Assembly (NCBI RefSeq): GCF_013359695.1
Contig: NZ_JABFMU010000055.1
Location: 1 to 40,954 of the forward strand
Length of the DNA stretch: 40,954 bases
From: Pseudomonas sp. C2B4
Lineage (GTDB): Bacteria > Pseudomonadota > Gammaproteobacteria > Pseudomonadales > Pseudomonadaceae
Reading direction: 5' to 3'
In this document: in pieces, positions 1-7,235 of the stretch
How the letters are laid out: every line of letters starts with the position of its first letter
Numbering within the stretch: the stretch's first letter is position 1
Made by a program: the position numbers and the translations under genes
Notes under the pieces: model-generated
What the model was told of the DNA's origin: nothing
What the model saw: only the letters and a program-made list of their open reading frames with translations
The model's database searches: none

Positions 1-84
1 AGCGAGCCTGCTCGCGAAGGCGTTGTGTCAGTCACTGCATATGCTGACTGATACGCCGCCTTCGCGAGCAGGCTCGCTCCCACA
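1..84. repeat. REPIN (REP doublet), truncated by window start
   Basis: Inverted pair of REP palindromes with cores GAGCCTGCTCGC (left arm) and GCGAGCAGGCTC (right arm), separated by a variable spacer. The left arm lacks its first bases because the window begins inside it. It lies just downstream of the GST gene stop. This is the common type A form (GTGGGAGCGAGCC ends). Confidence 0.9.
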
Positions 85-99
85 GGGTTTTGCAGTGTG

Positions 100-810
100 T
101 CAGTTGGAGACGGGTTTCGGGATTTCCAACCCGCGCTGCACCGCCGGCCGCGCCAGGAAGCGCTCCAGTACCCGCGTGACATTCGGGAAATTCCGGATAC
201 CCACCAGATCGCCGGCCTCATAGAAGCCGATCAGGTTGCGCACCCACGGAAAAGTGGCGATATCGGCAATGGTGTAACGCTCGCCCATGATCCAGTCCCG
301 TCCTTCCAGGCGTTTATCGAGGACCGCGAGCAGGCGCCTGCTCTCCTCGACGTAGCGGTCACGGGGACGCTTGTCTTCGTAATCCTTGCCGGCGAACTTG
401 TTGAAGAAACCGAGCTGGCCGAACATCGGACCGATCCCGCCCATCTGGAACATCAGCCACTGAAGGGTTTCGTAGCGGGCTGCAGTTTCCTGTGCCAGCA
501 GTTGCCCGCTCTTGTCGGCCAGGTAAATCAGGATTGCCCCGGACTCGAACAGCGCTAACGGTCGGTCATCCGGGCCGTGGGGATCGAGGATCGCCGGGAT
601 CTTGTTGTTGGGGTTCAACGACAGGAATTCGGGGGACATCTGATCGTTGGTGTCAAAACCTACGCGGTGAGGCTCATACGGCAAGCCGATCTCTTCGAGC
701 ATGATCGAGACCTTGACGCCGTTGGGGGTCGGCAAGGAGTACAGCTGAATCCACTCCGGATACTGGGCCGGCCATTTGCGGGTGATGGGGAACGCAGACA
801 AATCGGTCAT
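100..810 (-). CDS. Glutathione S-transferase, Nu-class/YfcG-like
   Basis: A 236-aa cytosolic protein with the two-domain GST layout. The N-terminal thioredoxin-like half (about residues 20-105) carries PTPNGVKVSIMLEE, the cis-proline segment NPNNKIPAILD and the glutathione-binding FESGAILIYLA. The C-terminal helical half carries MGGIGPMFGQ and the N-capping region YTIADIATFPWV. These signatures match YfcG/YghU-type GSTs, which use Thr/Asn rather than Tyr/Ser near the thiol and act as GSH-dependent disulfide reductases. The ATG at 810 is the first start ahead of the conserved fold. The next gene, at 1181, is divergent. The substrate cannot be told from sequence. Confidence 0.9.
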   Translation of the reverse strand: MTDLSAFPITRKWPAQYPEWIQLYSLPTPNGVKVSIMLEEIGLPYEPHRVGFDTNDQMSPEFLSLNPNNKIPAILDPHGPDDRPLALFESGAILIYLADKSGQLLAQETAARYETLQWLMFQMGGIGPMFGQLGFFNKFAGKDYEDKRPRDRYVEESRRLLAVLDKRLEGRDWIMGERYTIADIATFPWVRNLIGFYEAGDLVGIRNFPNVTRVLERFLARPAVQRGLEIPKPVSN

Positions 811-1180
811 GGGCAGGGTCCACGAGAAAATTGAGAATGCCGATCATAATGGAGATAACCCGCCATGCGTTGCCTGGGGCCATCAATACCACTGATGGTA
901 AAGATCAACATTGATCACAGCACCCCTGCGTGCCTGCCAGTGTAGGGTGTCCATAAATCCGCAACATCCTGTCGATAACCTTGGCTCCAACCCGTTCAAG
1001 GTTATCGATAGATGGCTGCGCCACTCAGCCGGAATCGAACCAAATGGGCTTCAGAGGACTCTGAGCACTGCCTTTTTGAAAACGGACCGGCTCAACGACA
1101 TGGAAAACACCCGACGCAGGAAAATCGCGGTGTAAAGGTTTGTCAGCCTTAACCCAACATGCTGAAGAACCCATTTTTCC
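811..1180. promoter_or_regulatory. Divergent intergenic region with nested inverted repeats
   Basis: This 370-bp gap between two divergent genes holds no convincing ORF. It contains three inverted repeats: TACCA-N4-TGGTA (887-900), GATCAA-N2-TTGATC (903-916) and a 12-bp perfect repeat TCGATAACCTTG / CAAGGTTATCGA (arms 972-983 and 997-1008, 13-nt loop). The first two lie 77-106 bp upstream of the GST start, a sensible operator position. The third could be an operator or an RNA hairpin. No regulator is encoded next to it. Confidence 0.5.
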
Positions 1181-1855
1181 ATGACGAATTTTCTGAAACT
1201 CGCCAATCGCTTTAAACATCGCGCCTACATCTTCCTGCCTGCCCTGCTGGCATTCAGCGCGTTGTTCATGTTGCTGGAGTCCCGCGAAAGCCGTGCCCAG
1301 CAGGCGGACGGCACCCAGACGCTGGTGTTCCTGCGCCACGCGGAAAAACCCGCCGGTGGCCTGGGCCAGCTCAACTGCCAGGGGCTGAACCGGGCAATCG
1401 ACCTGGCGACCCTGCTCCCGGAAAAATTCGGCAAGGCCGACTATGTGTTTGCCGCCAACCCGACCCGCAACGTCGAGGAAGGCGAACTGGACAACTCCTA
1501 CAGCTACATCCGTCCGCTGATGACCATCAGCCCCAGCGCGATAAAGCTCGGCCTGCCGGTCAACATCAACTTCTCGGCCAACGACACCAGTGACCTGGCC
1601 GATGAGCTGCTGCACGACAAGTATCACAACTCGGTCATCTATACCGCCTGGTCCCATGGTTACCTGCCGGAACTGATCAACAAGGTCGCCGGGGAAGCCG
1701 TCGGCAAGAAGCAAAAGATCACCGAGGATTGGGAGTCCAGCGACTACGACTCGTTGTACGTACTGACCCTGACCTGGCACAACGGCAAGGCCAGCCTGCA
1801 AAGCCACACTTACAAGCAGGGGCTGGACAATGGACGGGAGACTTGTCCGACCTGA
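1181..1855 (+). CDS. Exported histidine phosphatase family protein
   Basis: 224 aa. A hydrophobic stretch at about residues 16-33 after a basic start looks like a signal peptide or signal anchor, so the protein probably acts in the periplasm. The branch-2-like motif RHAEKP (R52, H53) supplies the phospho-accepting histidine. A second conserved His follows in TAWSHGYLPE (H160), and R97 may be the third phosphate contact. The domain is short for a phytase and resembles the small 'histidine phosphatase family' proteins of Pseudomonas. The substrate is unknown. It converges on selU, with a REP pair between them. Confidence 0.75.
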   Translation: MTNFLKLANRFKHRAYIFLPALLAFSALFMLLESRESRAQQADGTQTLVFLRHAEKPAGGLGQLNCQGLNRAIDLATLLPEKFGKADYVFAANPTRNVEEGELDNSYSYIRPLMTISPSAIKLGLPVNINFSANDTSDLADELLHDKYHNSVIYTAWSHGYLPELINKVAGEAVGKKQKITEDWESSDYDSLYVLTLTWHNGKASLQSHTYKQGLDNGRETCPT

Positions 1856-1879
1856 TTTACACGGTATCTGTTCGGGCCT

Positions 1880-1974
1880 CATCGCGGGCAAGCCCGCTCC
1901 CACAGGGATCTTCAGCGACCACAGAATTTGTGAACAACAAAGAACACTGTGGGAGCGGGCTTGCCCGCGATGGG
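1880..1974. repeat. REP pair, type C, inverted order
   Basis: Two REP units of the variant core GGGCTTGCCC. The unit at about 1880-1905 is in right-arm orientation and the unit at about 1948-1974 in left-arm orientation. The order is therefore opposite to a standard REPIN, with the GTGGGAG ends facing each other. It lies between convergent genes. Confidence 0.8.
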
Positions 1975-1990
1975 GCCGGAAAGAACAACA

Positions 1991-3094
1991 TCAAATGGAC
2001 TGCCCGCCCCGCTCCCGCAAATACGCCAGCACCGCCCCCCGCTCCCCCGCAAACTCGATCCGCGCGCCCTTTTTCTCCCGCTGAAACTCATACATCGGAT
2101 CGTAATACTCAACCAGCAACCCCTCGATCCAGCCCCGGTGCAAATCCACCGCGCCGCTGCGCCCCTGCTCCGCCAAGGCGTCCTCCATCAACAGCATCAT
2201 CCGTCGATGCCGCTCGCCACCCAGGCGCTTCTGTACGTTGTTCAGGCTGTCCAGCAAGCGCTCGGAAAACAGCACAAAGCCTTCATCGCCATGGACACGG
2301 ATGAACTCGGCACACAAATCCACCACGTAATCACGCAGGATTCGCTCGACCCGCCCTTGCAGGCTGTCTTCGAGCCAGACCATCGGGAACTGCTGCATGC
2401 CCTGATACAACGGCAATGGCAATGCGCAACTGCCGATCGCGCGGTTTTCATCTTCCAGCACGAACTGTTCGAGGCCGTGGCTGCGCTTTTTCAGCAGATC
2501 CACCGCCAGACGGTTTTCAAAGTCGATATTGGAGGGTTGGCCGGTGGCACGCTTGCCGAAGCTGGAGCCGCGATGATTGGCGTGCCCTTCAAGGTCCAGC
2601 CCGTTGCGCAACTGCGTGAGCACTTCGGTTTTGCCGGTACCGGTCATGCCGCCCAACAAGACGAAATCGCACTGGTCGACGGCCTGGTCGAGGGTCTCCA
2701 GCAGGAAAGTCCGCATCGCTTTGTAGCCGCCGGCAACGCGCGGATAGTCGATGCCCGCCTCGGCCTTGAGCCACTGCTGGACGATCTGCGAACGCAGGCC
2801 GCCGCGAAAGCAATACAACAGCCCATCGGGATGCGCCCGAGCGAAGTCCGCCCAGGCCTGGATGCGCTCGGCCTTGATGGCGCCGGACACCAATTGATGC
2901 CCCAGTTCCAGGGCCGCTTGCTGACCGTGTTGTTTGTAACAGGTGCCAACCCGTTGCCGCTCGTGATCGTTCATCAGCGGCAGATTGATCGCACCAGGGA
3001 ACGCGCCTTTGGCAAATTCGATCGGCGCGCGGGCATCCATCATCGGCCGGTCGTTAAGAAAAATATCGCGGTAATCGGTGCAGTCGACAGACAT
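1991..3094 (-). CDS. selU: tRNA 2-selenouridine synthase SelU (MnmH)
   Basis: 367 aa from the ATG at 3094. The N-terminal rhodanese domain has its active cysteine in LLYCFRGGLRS (about C95), followed by a P-loop GGMTGTGKTEV (about 148-158). This is the fixed SelU layout. The enzyme replaces sulfur with selenium at the wobble 2-thiouridine of Lys, Glu and Gln tRNAs through a geranylated intermediate, using selenophosphate. The ATG overlaps the selD stop as TGATG, implying translational coupling; an in-frame TTG one codon upstream is less likely. The partner SelD is the preceding gene. Confidence 0.95.
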   Translation of the reverse strand: MSVDCTDYRDIFLNDRPMMDARAPIEFAKGAFPGAINLPLMNDHERQRVGTCYKQHGQQAALELGHQLVSGAIKAERIQAWADFARAHPDGLLYCFRGGLRSQIVQQWLKAEAGIDYPRVAGGYKAMRTFLLETLDQAVDQCDFVLLGGMTGTGKTEVLTQLRNGLDLEGHANHRGSSFGKRATGQPSNIDFENRLAVDLLKKRSHGLEQFVLEDENRAIGSCALPLPLYQGMQQFPMVWLEDSLQGRVERILRDYVVDLCAEFIRVHGDEGFVLFSERLLDSLNNVQKRLGGERHRRMMLLMEDALAEQGRSGAVDLHRGWIEGLLVEYYDPMYEFQREKKGARIEFAGERGAVLAYLRERGGQSI

Positions 3095-4128
3095 CAAGAC
3101 ACCTCGACCGCATTGTTCTGTCGCTCGACCAGCTCACCGATGGGCTCAAGGTTCAGACCCAGTTCGGCGGCGGTTTCGAGAAAGTGTCGATTGCCTGCGG
3201 GGGTGACCGCGATCAGCAGGCCACCACTGGTTTGCGGATCGCACAGAACACGTTTATGCAGTTCCTGAAGGCGTCCCAGTTTGCTGGCGTAGCTGTCGAA
3301 ATTACGCAACGTGCCACCCGGTATGCAGTCCTGTGCAAGGTAATACTCGACACCCGGCAAACGCGGCACCCGGTCGTATCGGATTCGCGCGGTCAGGCCG
3401 CTGCCATCCGCCATTTCCACCAGATGCCCCAGCAGGCCAAACCCCGTGACGTCGGTCATCGCCGTCACCCCCTCGAGCTTGCCGAAGCGGCTGCCGGGTT
3501 TGTTCAGGGTGCACATCCAGTCGCGGGCCAGGCCGATATCGGCCGGGCGCAACTTGCCCTTTTTCTCGGCAGTGGTGAGGATGCCGATGCCCAACGGTTT
3601 GGTCAGGTACAGCAGGCAACCGGCGGTGGCGGTGTCGTTGCGCTTCATGTGGCGCTTTTCCACCAGGCCGGTGACGGCCAGGCCGAAGATGGGTTCCGGC
3701 GCATCGATGGAATGCCCGCCCGCCAAGGGAATGCCCGCCTCGTCACAGACTGAACGGCCACCGCGAACCACCTCCCGGGCAACCTCCGGCGCCAGCACAT
3801 TGACCGGCCAGCCAAGGATCGCGATCGCCATCAACGGATCGCCGCCCATGGCGTAGATATCACTGATGGCATTGGTGGCGGCAATGCGGCCGAAATCGAA
3901 GGGATCGTCGACGATCGGCATGAAAAAATCCGTGGTCGAGACCACGCCGCGTTCTTCGTCGATGGCATACACCGCCGCATCATCGCGCGAGGCATTGCCG
4001 ACCCAGAGTCTCGGGTCCAGATTCTGCGCCCCGCTGCCGGCCAGAATCACTTCCAGTACCTGGGGGGAAATCTTGCAACCGCAACCAGCACCGTGGCTGT
4101 ATTGGGTCAGGCGGATCGGCTCGCTCAT
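3094..4128 (-). CDS. selD: Selenide, water dikinase (selenophosphate synthase) SelD
   Basis: 344 aa, close to the 347 aa of E. coli SelD and similar along its whole length. The N-terminal SHGAGCGCKISP gives catalytic C16 and K19. Further conserved blocks are DDAAVY, TDFFMPIVDDPFDFG, NAISDIYAMGG, GGHSIDAPEPIFG, TDVTGFGLLGH and CDPQTSGGLL. The catalytic residue is ordinary Cys, not selenocysteine. It makes selenophosphate from selenide and ATP for SelU and, if present elsewhere, SelA. Start choice rests on GAGG 8 nt before the ATG. First gene of the selD-selU unit. Confidence 0.97.
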   Translation of the reverse strand: MSEPIRLTQYSHGAGCGCKISPQVLEVILAGSGAQNLDPRLWVGNASRDDAAVYAIDEERGVVSTTDFFMPIVDDPFDFGRIAATNAISDIYAMGGDPLMAIAILGWPVNVLAPEVAREVVRGGRSVCDEAGIPLAGGHSIDAPEPIFGLAVTGLVEKRHMKRNDTATAGCLLYLTKPLGIGILTTAEKKGKLRPADIGLARDWMCTLNKPGSRFGKLEGVTAMTDVTGFGLLGHLVEMADGSGLTARIRYDRVPRLPGVEYYLAQDCIPGGTLRNFDSYASKLGRLQELHKRVLCDPQTSGGLLIAVTPAGNRHFLETAAELGLNLEPIGELVERQNNAVEVS

Positions 4129-4167
4129 CGCATAGACCTCTTGTAGTCGATGCGACCGAGTCTAGTC

Positions 4168-4270
4168 CTGTAGGAGCGAGCACGCTCGCGATGGTCGTCA
4201 ACGATAACGCTGGCTTCCTGAATGCCCGCGTTGCCAAGGCGTTTTTCGCGAGCATGCTCGCTCCTACAGG
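4168..4270. repeat. REPIN, type B (TGTAGGAGCGAGC)
   Basis: Two inverted arms with outer ends CCTGTAGGAGCGAGC and GCTCGCTCCTACAGG around a 50-60-nt spacer. The cores are slightly altered (GAGCACGCTCGC and GCGAGCATGCTC) by compensating changes that keep each arm palindromic. It lies between selD and the oxidoreductase gene. Confidence 0.88.
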
Positions 4271-4277
4271 GATTGGG

Positions 4278-5234
4278 TTATGGCAGCAGAATCACCTTGT
4301 CGCCGCTTCCCTGATTCACCTCGGCATAACGCTCCAGCCCTTCGGCCAATGGCGACTCGAACAACCCTTGCGGCAATGGCAACAAATCCTGATCGAAGAA
4401 TGTTCCGAACTGATCCAGCATCGCCGCGCAGGCTTGCACCCCGTACAGCAACGAGTTGATCCCCACCACCGATCCACCCTTGCGATACAGCGCCAATGCC
4501 GGCAACTGCACCATGCCATCCACCGGTGCGGCGATGATGGCGATGCGCCCAAAGGTGGCCAATGCCGCGACGGAGGCCGGCAGCCAGAAGCCGGTGGTGT
4601 CGAAAATCACGTCAGCGCCACCGTTGAAAACGGCGTTCACCTGTGCGCCCAAGTCTTCGGGTTTGTCGAGTTGCAGTGTCTGATAGCCCTGGGCCTGCAA
4701 GTCCTTGACCTGCTCGGGACGGCGCGCCGCCGCGAGCACCTGGGCACCCCGCACTTTCGCCAAGGCCAGCGCGGCACTGCCCACCGCCCCGCCGCCAATC
4801 ACCAGCAGACGGGTTTGCGAAGTCACCAGGCTGCGTTCCAGCGCATCCCAGGCCGTGGTGTAGGGCACACCCAGGCTGGCGGCTTGAGCGAAGCTCAAAT
4901 GCGTGGGTTTCAGGGCGACGCCGTTGGCCGGCAGTTTGATGTATTGCGCATGGGAACCATCGGCGAAAAAGCCCAGCTCACGGCCCGTGCCCCAGACCTG
5001 CTGGCCAATCAGCGCTGACGGGCCTTCAACGACGATGCCGGCAAAATCACGACCGGGAATCCTCGGCAAGGTGGTGTAGGGAAAGCGTCCCAGCACGTTC
5101 TTCACATCGCTGGGGTTGAGGCCCGCCGCCTTGATTTCGACCAGTACTTCATCGGCACCAGGGACGGGAGTCGGCACCTCGACGTAGCGCAGGGCAGAGA
5201 GATCGCCGGTTTTGTCGAACTGCAAAGCTTTCAT
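4278..5234 (-). CDS. Zinc-independent quinone oxidoreductase / alcohol dehydrogenase (MDR) family
   Basis: 318 aa, a medium-chain dehydrogenase/reductase. The GroES-like N-terminal domain contains AAGLNPSDVKNVLGRFP and IPGRDFAGIVVEG. The Rossmann domain has LLVIGGGAVGSAALALAK, which fits NADPH binding. The Cys/His ligands of zinc enzymes are missing at the usual places, so a zinc-free NADPH:quinone/enoyl reductase is more likely than an alcohol dehydrogenase. The start is ATG at 5234, preceded by GGAAACC. It lies 28 nt after the XapX gene on the same strand, probably in one transcript. The substrate is not evident. Confidence 0.85.
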   Translation of the reverse strand: MKALQFDKTGDLSALRYVEVPTPVPGADEVLVEIKAAGLNPSDVKNVLGRFPYTTLPRIPGRDFAGIVVEGPSALIGQQVWGTGRELGFFADGSHAQYIKLPANGVALKPTHLSFAQAASLGVPYTTAWDALERSLVTSQTRLLVIGGGAVGSAALALAKVRGAQVLAAARRPEQVKDLQAQGYQTLQLDKPEDLGAQVNAVFNGGADVIFDTTGFWLPASVAALATFGRIAIIAAPVDGMVQLPALALYRKGGSVVGINSLLYGVQACAAMLDQFGTFFDQDLLPLPQGLFESPLAEGLERYAEVNQGSGDKVILLP

Positions 5235-5262
5235 GAGGTTTCCATCCAGTAGATAAAGGGAT

Positions 5263-5436
5263 TCAGGAGATCCAGCCGGCGACCAACTGCCGGCCCATCG
5301 GCCACAGTTTTTCGCCCGCCAGCATGCCCAGCAGGCCTATCAGCGCGACGGCCGGTGGCGCGGGGGAACGAAAATCCAGGGCGCCGTACAGCAGGCCGAC
5401 GCCAAGACCGATGACCAGCGAAATGAAGTAGCTCAT
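5263..5436 (-). CDS. XapX domain small membrane protein (DUF1427)
   Basis: A 57-aa protein starting MSYFISLVIGLGVGLLYG and ending GRQLVAGWIS. It has two hydrophobic segments (about 4-20 and 28-42) and the glycine-rich pattern and APPAVALIGLLGMLAGE block of the XapX/DUF1427 family. GGAG sits 8 nt before the ATG. It probably heads a two-gene unit with the oxidoreductase downstream. The family function is unknown. A longer overlapping frame (5231-5524) is a shadow: it lacks these hydrophobic features. Confidence 0.8.
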   Translation of the reverse strand: MSYFISLVIGLGVGLLYGALDFRSPAPPAVALIGLLGMLAGEKLWPMGRQLVAGWIS

Positions 5437-5535
5437 GGCAGGCTCCGTGGGCAGTTGAGAGATGCCGCCAGTCTAGGGAGCGGCGAATGCGGACACCGGC
5501 CAAGTGCTTCTGAATTTCGGCCAAACCAACTCAAA

Positions 5536-5641
5536 CCCTGTAGGAGCGAGCCTGCTCGCGATGGACTCAAGCGCCCCGCGTTAATTCAGGAAGCAAGCGT
5601 TATCGTTAACGTCCATCGCGAGCAGGCTCGCTCCTACAGGG
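5536..5641. repeat. REPIN, type B
   Basis: Complete doublet with outer ends CCCTGTAGGAGCGAGCC and GGCTCGCTCCTACAGGG. The right arm overlaps the 3' end of the AraC-family gene and supplies that gene's TAG stop codon. Confidence 0.92.
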
Positions 5642-6404
5642 TTGTGGAAAACTGTGAGGGCGCGACACCCAGTTCCCGGCGGAACATGTCGCTGAAACTG
5701 CTGGGGGAATAGCCCAACTCCCGGGCAATGGCACTGACCGGCACACCCTGGATCAATTCGGCCGCCGCCGTCGCCAGTTGCACCTGCCGCCGCCATTCGG
5801 CAAAGCCCATGCCCAGGCCGTCCTTGAACAGCCGCGCCAGGGTGCGCACGCTGGCCCCGGCGGTTTCAGCGTGTTGCTCGAAAGGAATGTCCAGGGATGG
5901 CTGGGCCATGACCGCCTGGCACAGGTTCATCAGGCGCCGGTCGGAATCGTCCGGCAGCGGGATTTTCATCTGCGAGCGCCTGGCCCGCTTGAGCTCCAGC
6001 AGCGCCAGCGCTACCAATGCCTCGTAATACTCCGGGGCACCGTCGTCGCCCTGCTCCACCAGGCCGACGATCAGTTCACGCAGCAGGCCACCCACTTCAA
6101 TGACCTGCACGCTGTCATCGAGCGTCGCCGCCAGGGACGGTCGCAGGTAGATGTTGCGCATTTGCAGATCGGACACCACGCGAATCCCGTGAGGCACGCC
6201 CGGTGGCAGCCACACGGCGCGCTGCGGCGGCACCACCAGCGCCTCATGGGGCGTCTCGACCCACATTACCCCGCTCATCGCATACAGCAATTGCCCCCAC
6301 ACATGCTCATGGGATTCGATGAACAACCCGCGCGGATAGGTACGCGCCAGCGGTTGCACGGGCACATCGGTATCACTCAGATCCGGCGGGGCGGCAAGGG
6401 CCAT
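5634..6404 (-). CDS. AraC-family transcriptional regulator with cupin sensor domain
   Basis: 256 aa from ATG 6404. The N-terminal half is a cupin-type sensor (SHEHVWGQLLYAMSGVMWVET, then VPPQRAVWLPPGVPHGI). The C-terminal 100 residues form the AraC/XylS double helix-turn-helix (GASVRTLARLFKDGLGMGF... AIARELGYSPSSFSDMFRRELGVAPSQF). Its ligand is unknown. It is transcribed toward the XapX-oxidoreductase unit on the same strand, with about 197 bp and a REPIN between, so it is a candidate regulator of that unit. Its stop codon TAG belongs to the REPIN, so the last residues may be an acquired end. The palindrome CAATGATCATTG lies just upstream of the start. Confidence 0.88.
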   Translation of the reverse strand: MALAAPPDLSDTDVPVQPLARTYPRGLFIESHEHVWGQLLYAMSGVMWVETPHEALVVPPQRAVWLPPGVPHGIRVVSDLQMRNIYLRPSLAATLDDSVQVIEVGGLLRELIVGLVEQGDDGAPEYYEALVALALLELKRARRSQMKIPLPDDSDRRLMNLCQAVMAQPSLDIPFEQHAETAGASVRTLARLFKDGLGMGFAEWRRQVQLATAAAELIQGVPVSAIARELGYSPSSFSDMFRRELGVAPSQFSTTL

Positions 6405-6407
6405 GGG

Positions 6408-6419
6408 CAATGATCATTG
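6408..6419. promoter_or_regulatory. 12-bp palindrome at AraC-family gene start
   Basis: CAATGATCATTG is a perfect palindrome three bases upstream of the proposed ATG (6404, minus strand), exactly where a ribosome binding site would be. No GGAG-like site is visible. It could be an autoregulatory operator, or the true start may differ. Confidence 0.35.
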
Positions 6420-6552
6420 GGGTTGGGGGGAATGCTTTATGTTAACCAGCCACCGGACTGGCCGCCAGTGAATGCACCCGCCTGACAATCCGGTTGAATT
6501 TTCCGAGTGGACAGCGATCCGTTTATGTACAACAGGGAGGAATACGGGCCAT

Positions 6553-6780
6553 ATGAACAATGCAAAACTCTTCGTCATCGAGTACACCCTTCATGGCGTC
6601 CCCAAATCGTTCATTATTCGTCTGGATAAAATGGACAACGCCGAGGCCTGGCATTGGGCGAGTTGCGACGCCGGCGTCGGCAGGATTCCGCGCTTTGGCC
6701 GGGAAAAAGTGCAAAAGACCAGCAAGCCGATGGCAGAGAAATTCGGTGTGGAAAATGTCAAATGGCGACCGGCGAACTGA
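6553..6780 (+). CDS. Small uncharacterised protein, DUF6555-like
   Basis: 75 aa, starting MNNAKLFVIEYTLHGVPKSF. It is soluble and moderately basic, with an aromatic-rich middle (AEAWHWASCDAGVGRIPRFG). From memory it resembles the Pseudomonas-restricted DUF6555 family; I could not confirm this. GGGAGG ends at 6540, 12 nt before the ATG, which is a long spacing. The frame stays open upstream to 6472, so a longer form is possible but lacks a better signal. It converges on the metallothionein gene across a shared terminator. No function is proposed. Confidence 0.7.
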   Translation: MNNAKLFVIEYTLHGVPKSFIIRLDKMDNAEAWHWASCDAGVGRIPRFGREKVQKTSKPMAEKFGVENVKWRPAN

Positions 6781-6795
6781 CGCCATCCGACACTG

Positions 6796-6823
6796 AAAGC
6801 GGAGCCCGGTCAGGCTCCACTTT
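6796..6823. terminator. Bidirectional intrinsic terminator
   Basis: Stem GGAGCC / GGCTCC around loop CGGTCA, flanked by AAAG on the left and CTTT on the right, so the stem extends through an A/T-rich base and gives a short U tract on either strand. It lies between two convergent small genes whose stops are at 6780 and 6841. Confidence 0.7.
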
Positions 6824-6840
6824 CCTGTGCGCGATCGCTG

Positions 6841-7002
6841 TCAGCCATGGGCGCACTTGCAGCCTTCATGGGCGCACTCTTCACCGTGTTCATGGTGCTT
6901 GGCGCAGGCTTCGCAACAAAAATGCTTGCCGTGACGCACGATCGGGTGATCGCCGAGCTTGCAGTTACATCTAGGACAGTCGCATTTACGGTCATCGGTC
7001 AT
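6841..7002 (-). CDS. Bacterial metallothionein (BmtA/SmtA type)
   Basis: 53 aa starting MTDDRKCDCPRCNCKLGDHP. It has ten cysteines (C7, C9, C12, C14, C29, C30, C33, C43, C48, C50) and eight histidines. The CxCxxCxC cluster, the central CCxxC and the terminal CxxxxCxC fit the zinc-finger-containing bacterial metallothioneins of Pseudomonas and cyanobacteria, which bind Zn, Cd and Cu in the cytosol. AAGGAG lies 8 nt before the ATG (7011-7016). An overlapping frame at 6810-6995 on the same strand is a shadow without the cysteine pattern. Confidence 0.9.
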   Translation of the reverse strand: MTDDRKCDCPRCNCKLGDHPIVRHGKHFCCEACAKHHEHGEECAHEGCKCAHG

Positions 7003-7129
7003 GGTGCTGACTCCTTTTGTGGTGGTCGTCGCAGGTCAAACAAACAACCCGTACCACCAGTGTAGGAGCTGACCTTAAACCCGGTGGTGATCGATTCCAG
7101 GAGAGGTGCCTTACTCACCGCAACTCCCC

Positions 7130-7220
7130 TGTGGGAGCGAGCCTGCTCGCGAATGCGGTGTGTCAACAAACATTGATGTCGGCTGACACGACGCCTTCGC
7201 GAGCAGGCTCGCTCCCACAG
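7130..7220. repeat. REPIN, type A
   Basis: Complete doublet with ends CTGTGGGAGCGAGCC and GGCTCGCTCCCACAG. Its spacer, beginning ATGCGGTGTGTCAACAAAC, is nearly identical to that of the REPIN at 9011-9102 on the other side of the chemoreceptor gene. Confidence 0.92.
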
Positions 7221-7235
7221 GTTTTGCGGTGTCTG

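Noticed and set aside
4081..4128. Possible selenocysteine in SelD
   Set aside because: The catalytic position is a normal TGC cysteine codon; no in-frame TGA.
5231..5524. A 97-codon frame overlapping the XapX gene
   Set aside because: Wrong frame. The XapX frame at 5263-5436 has a good RBS, hydrophobic segments and family motifs; this one has none.
6810..6995. A 61-codon frame overlapping the metallothionein
   Set aside because: Same strand but out of frame with the cysteine-rich product, which has the strong AAGGAG site.
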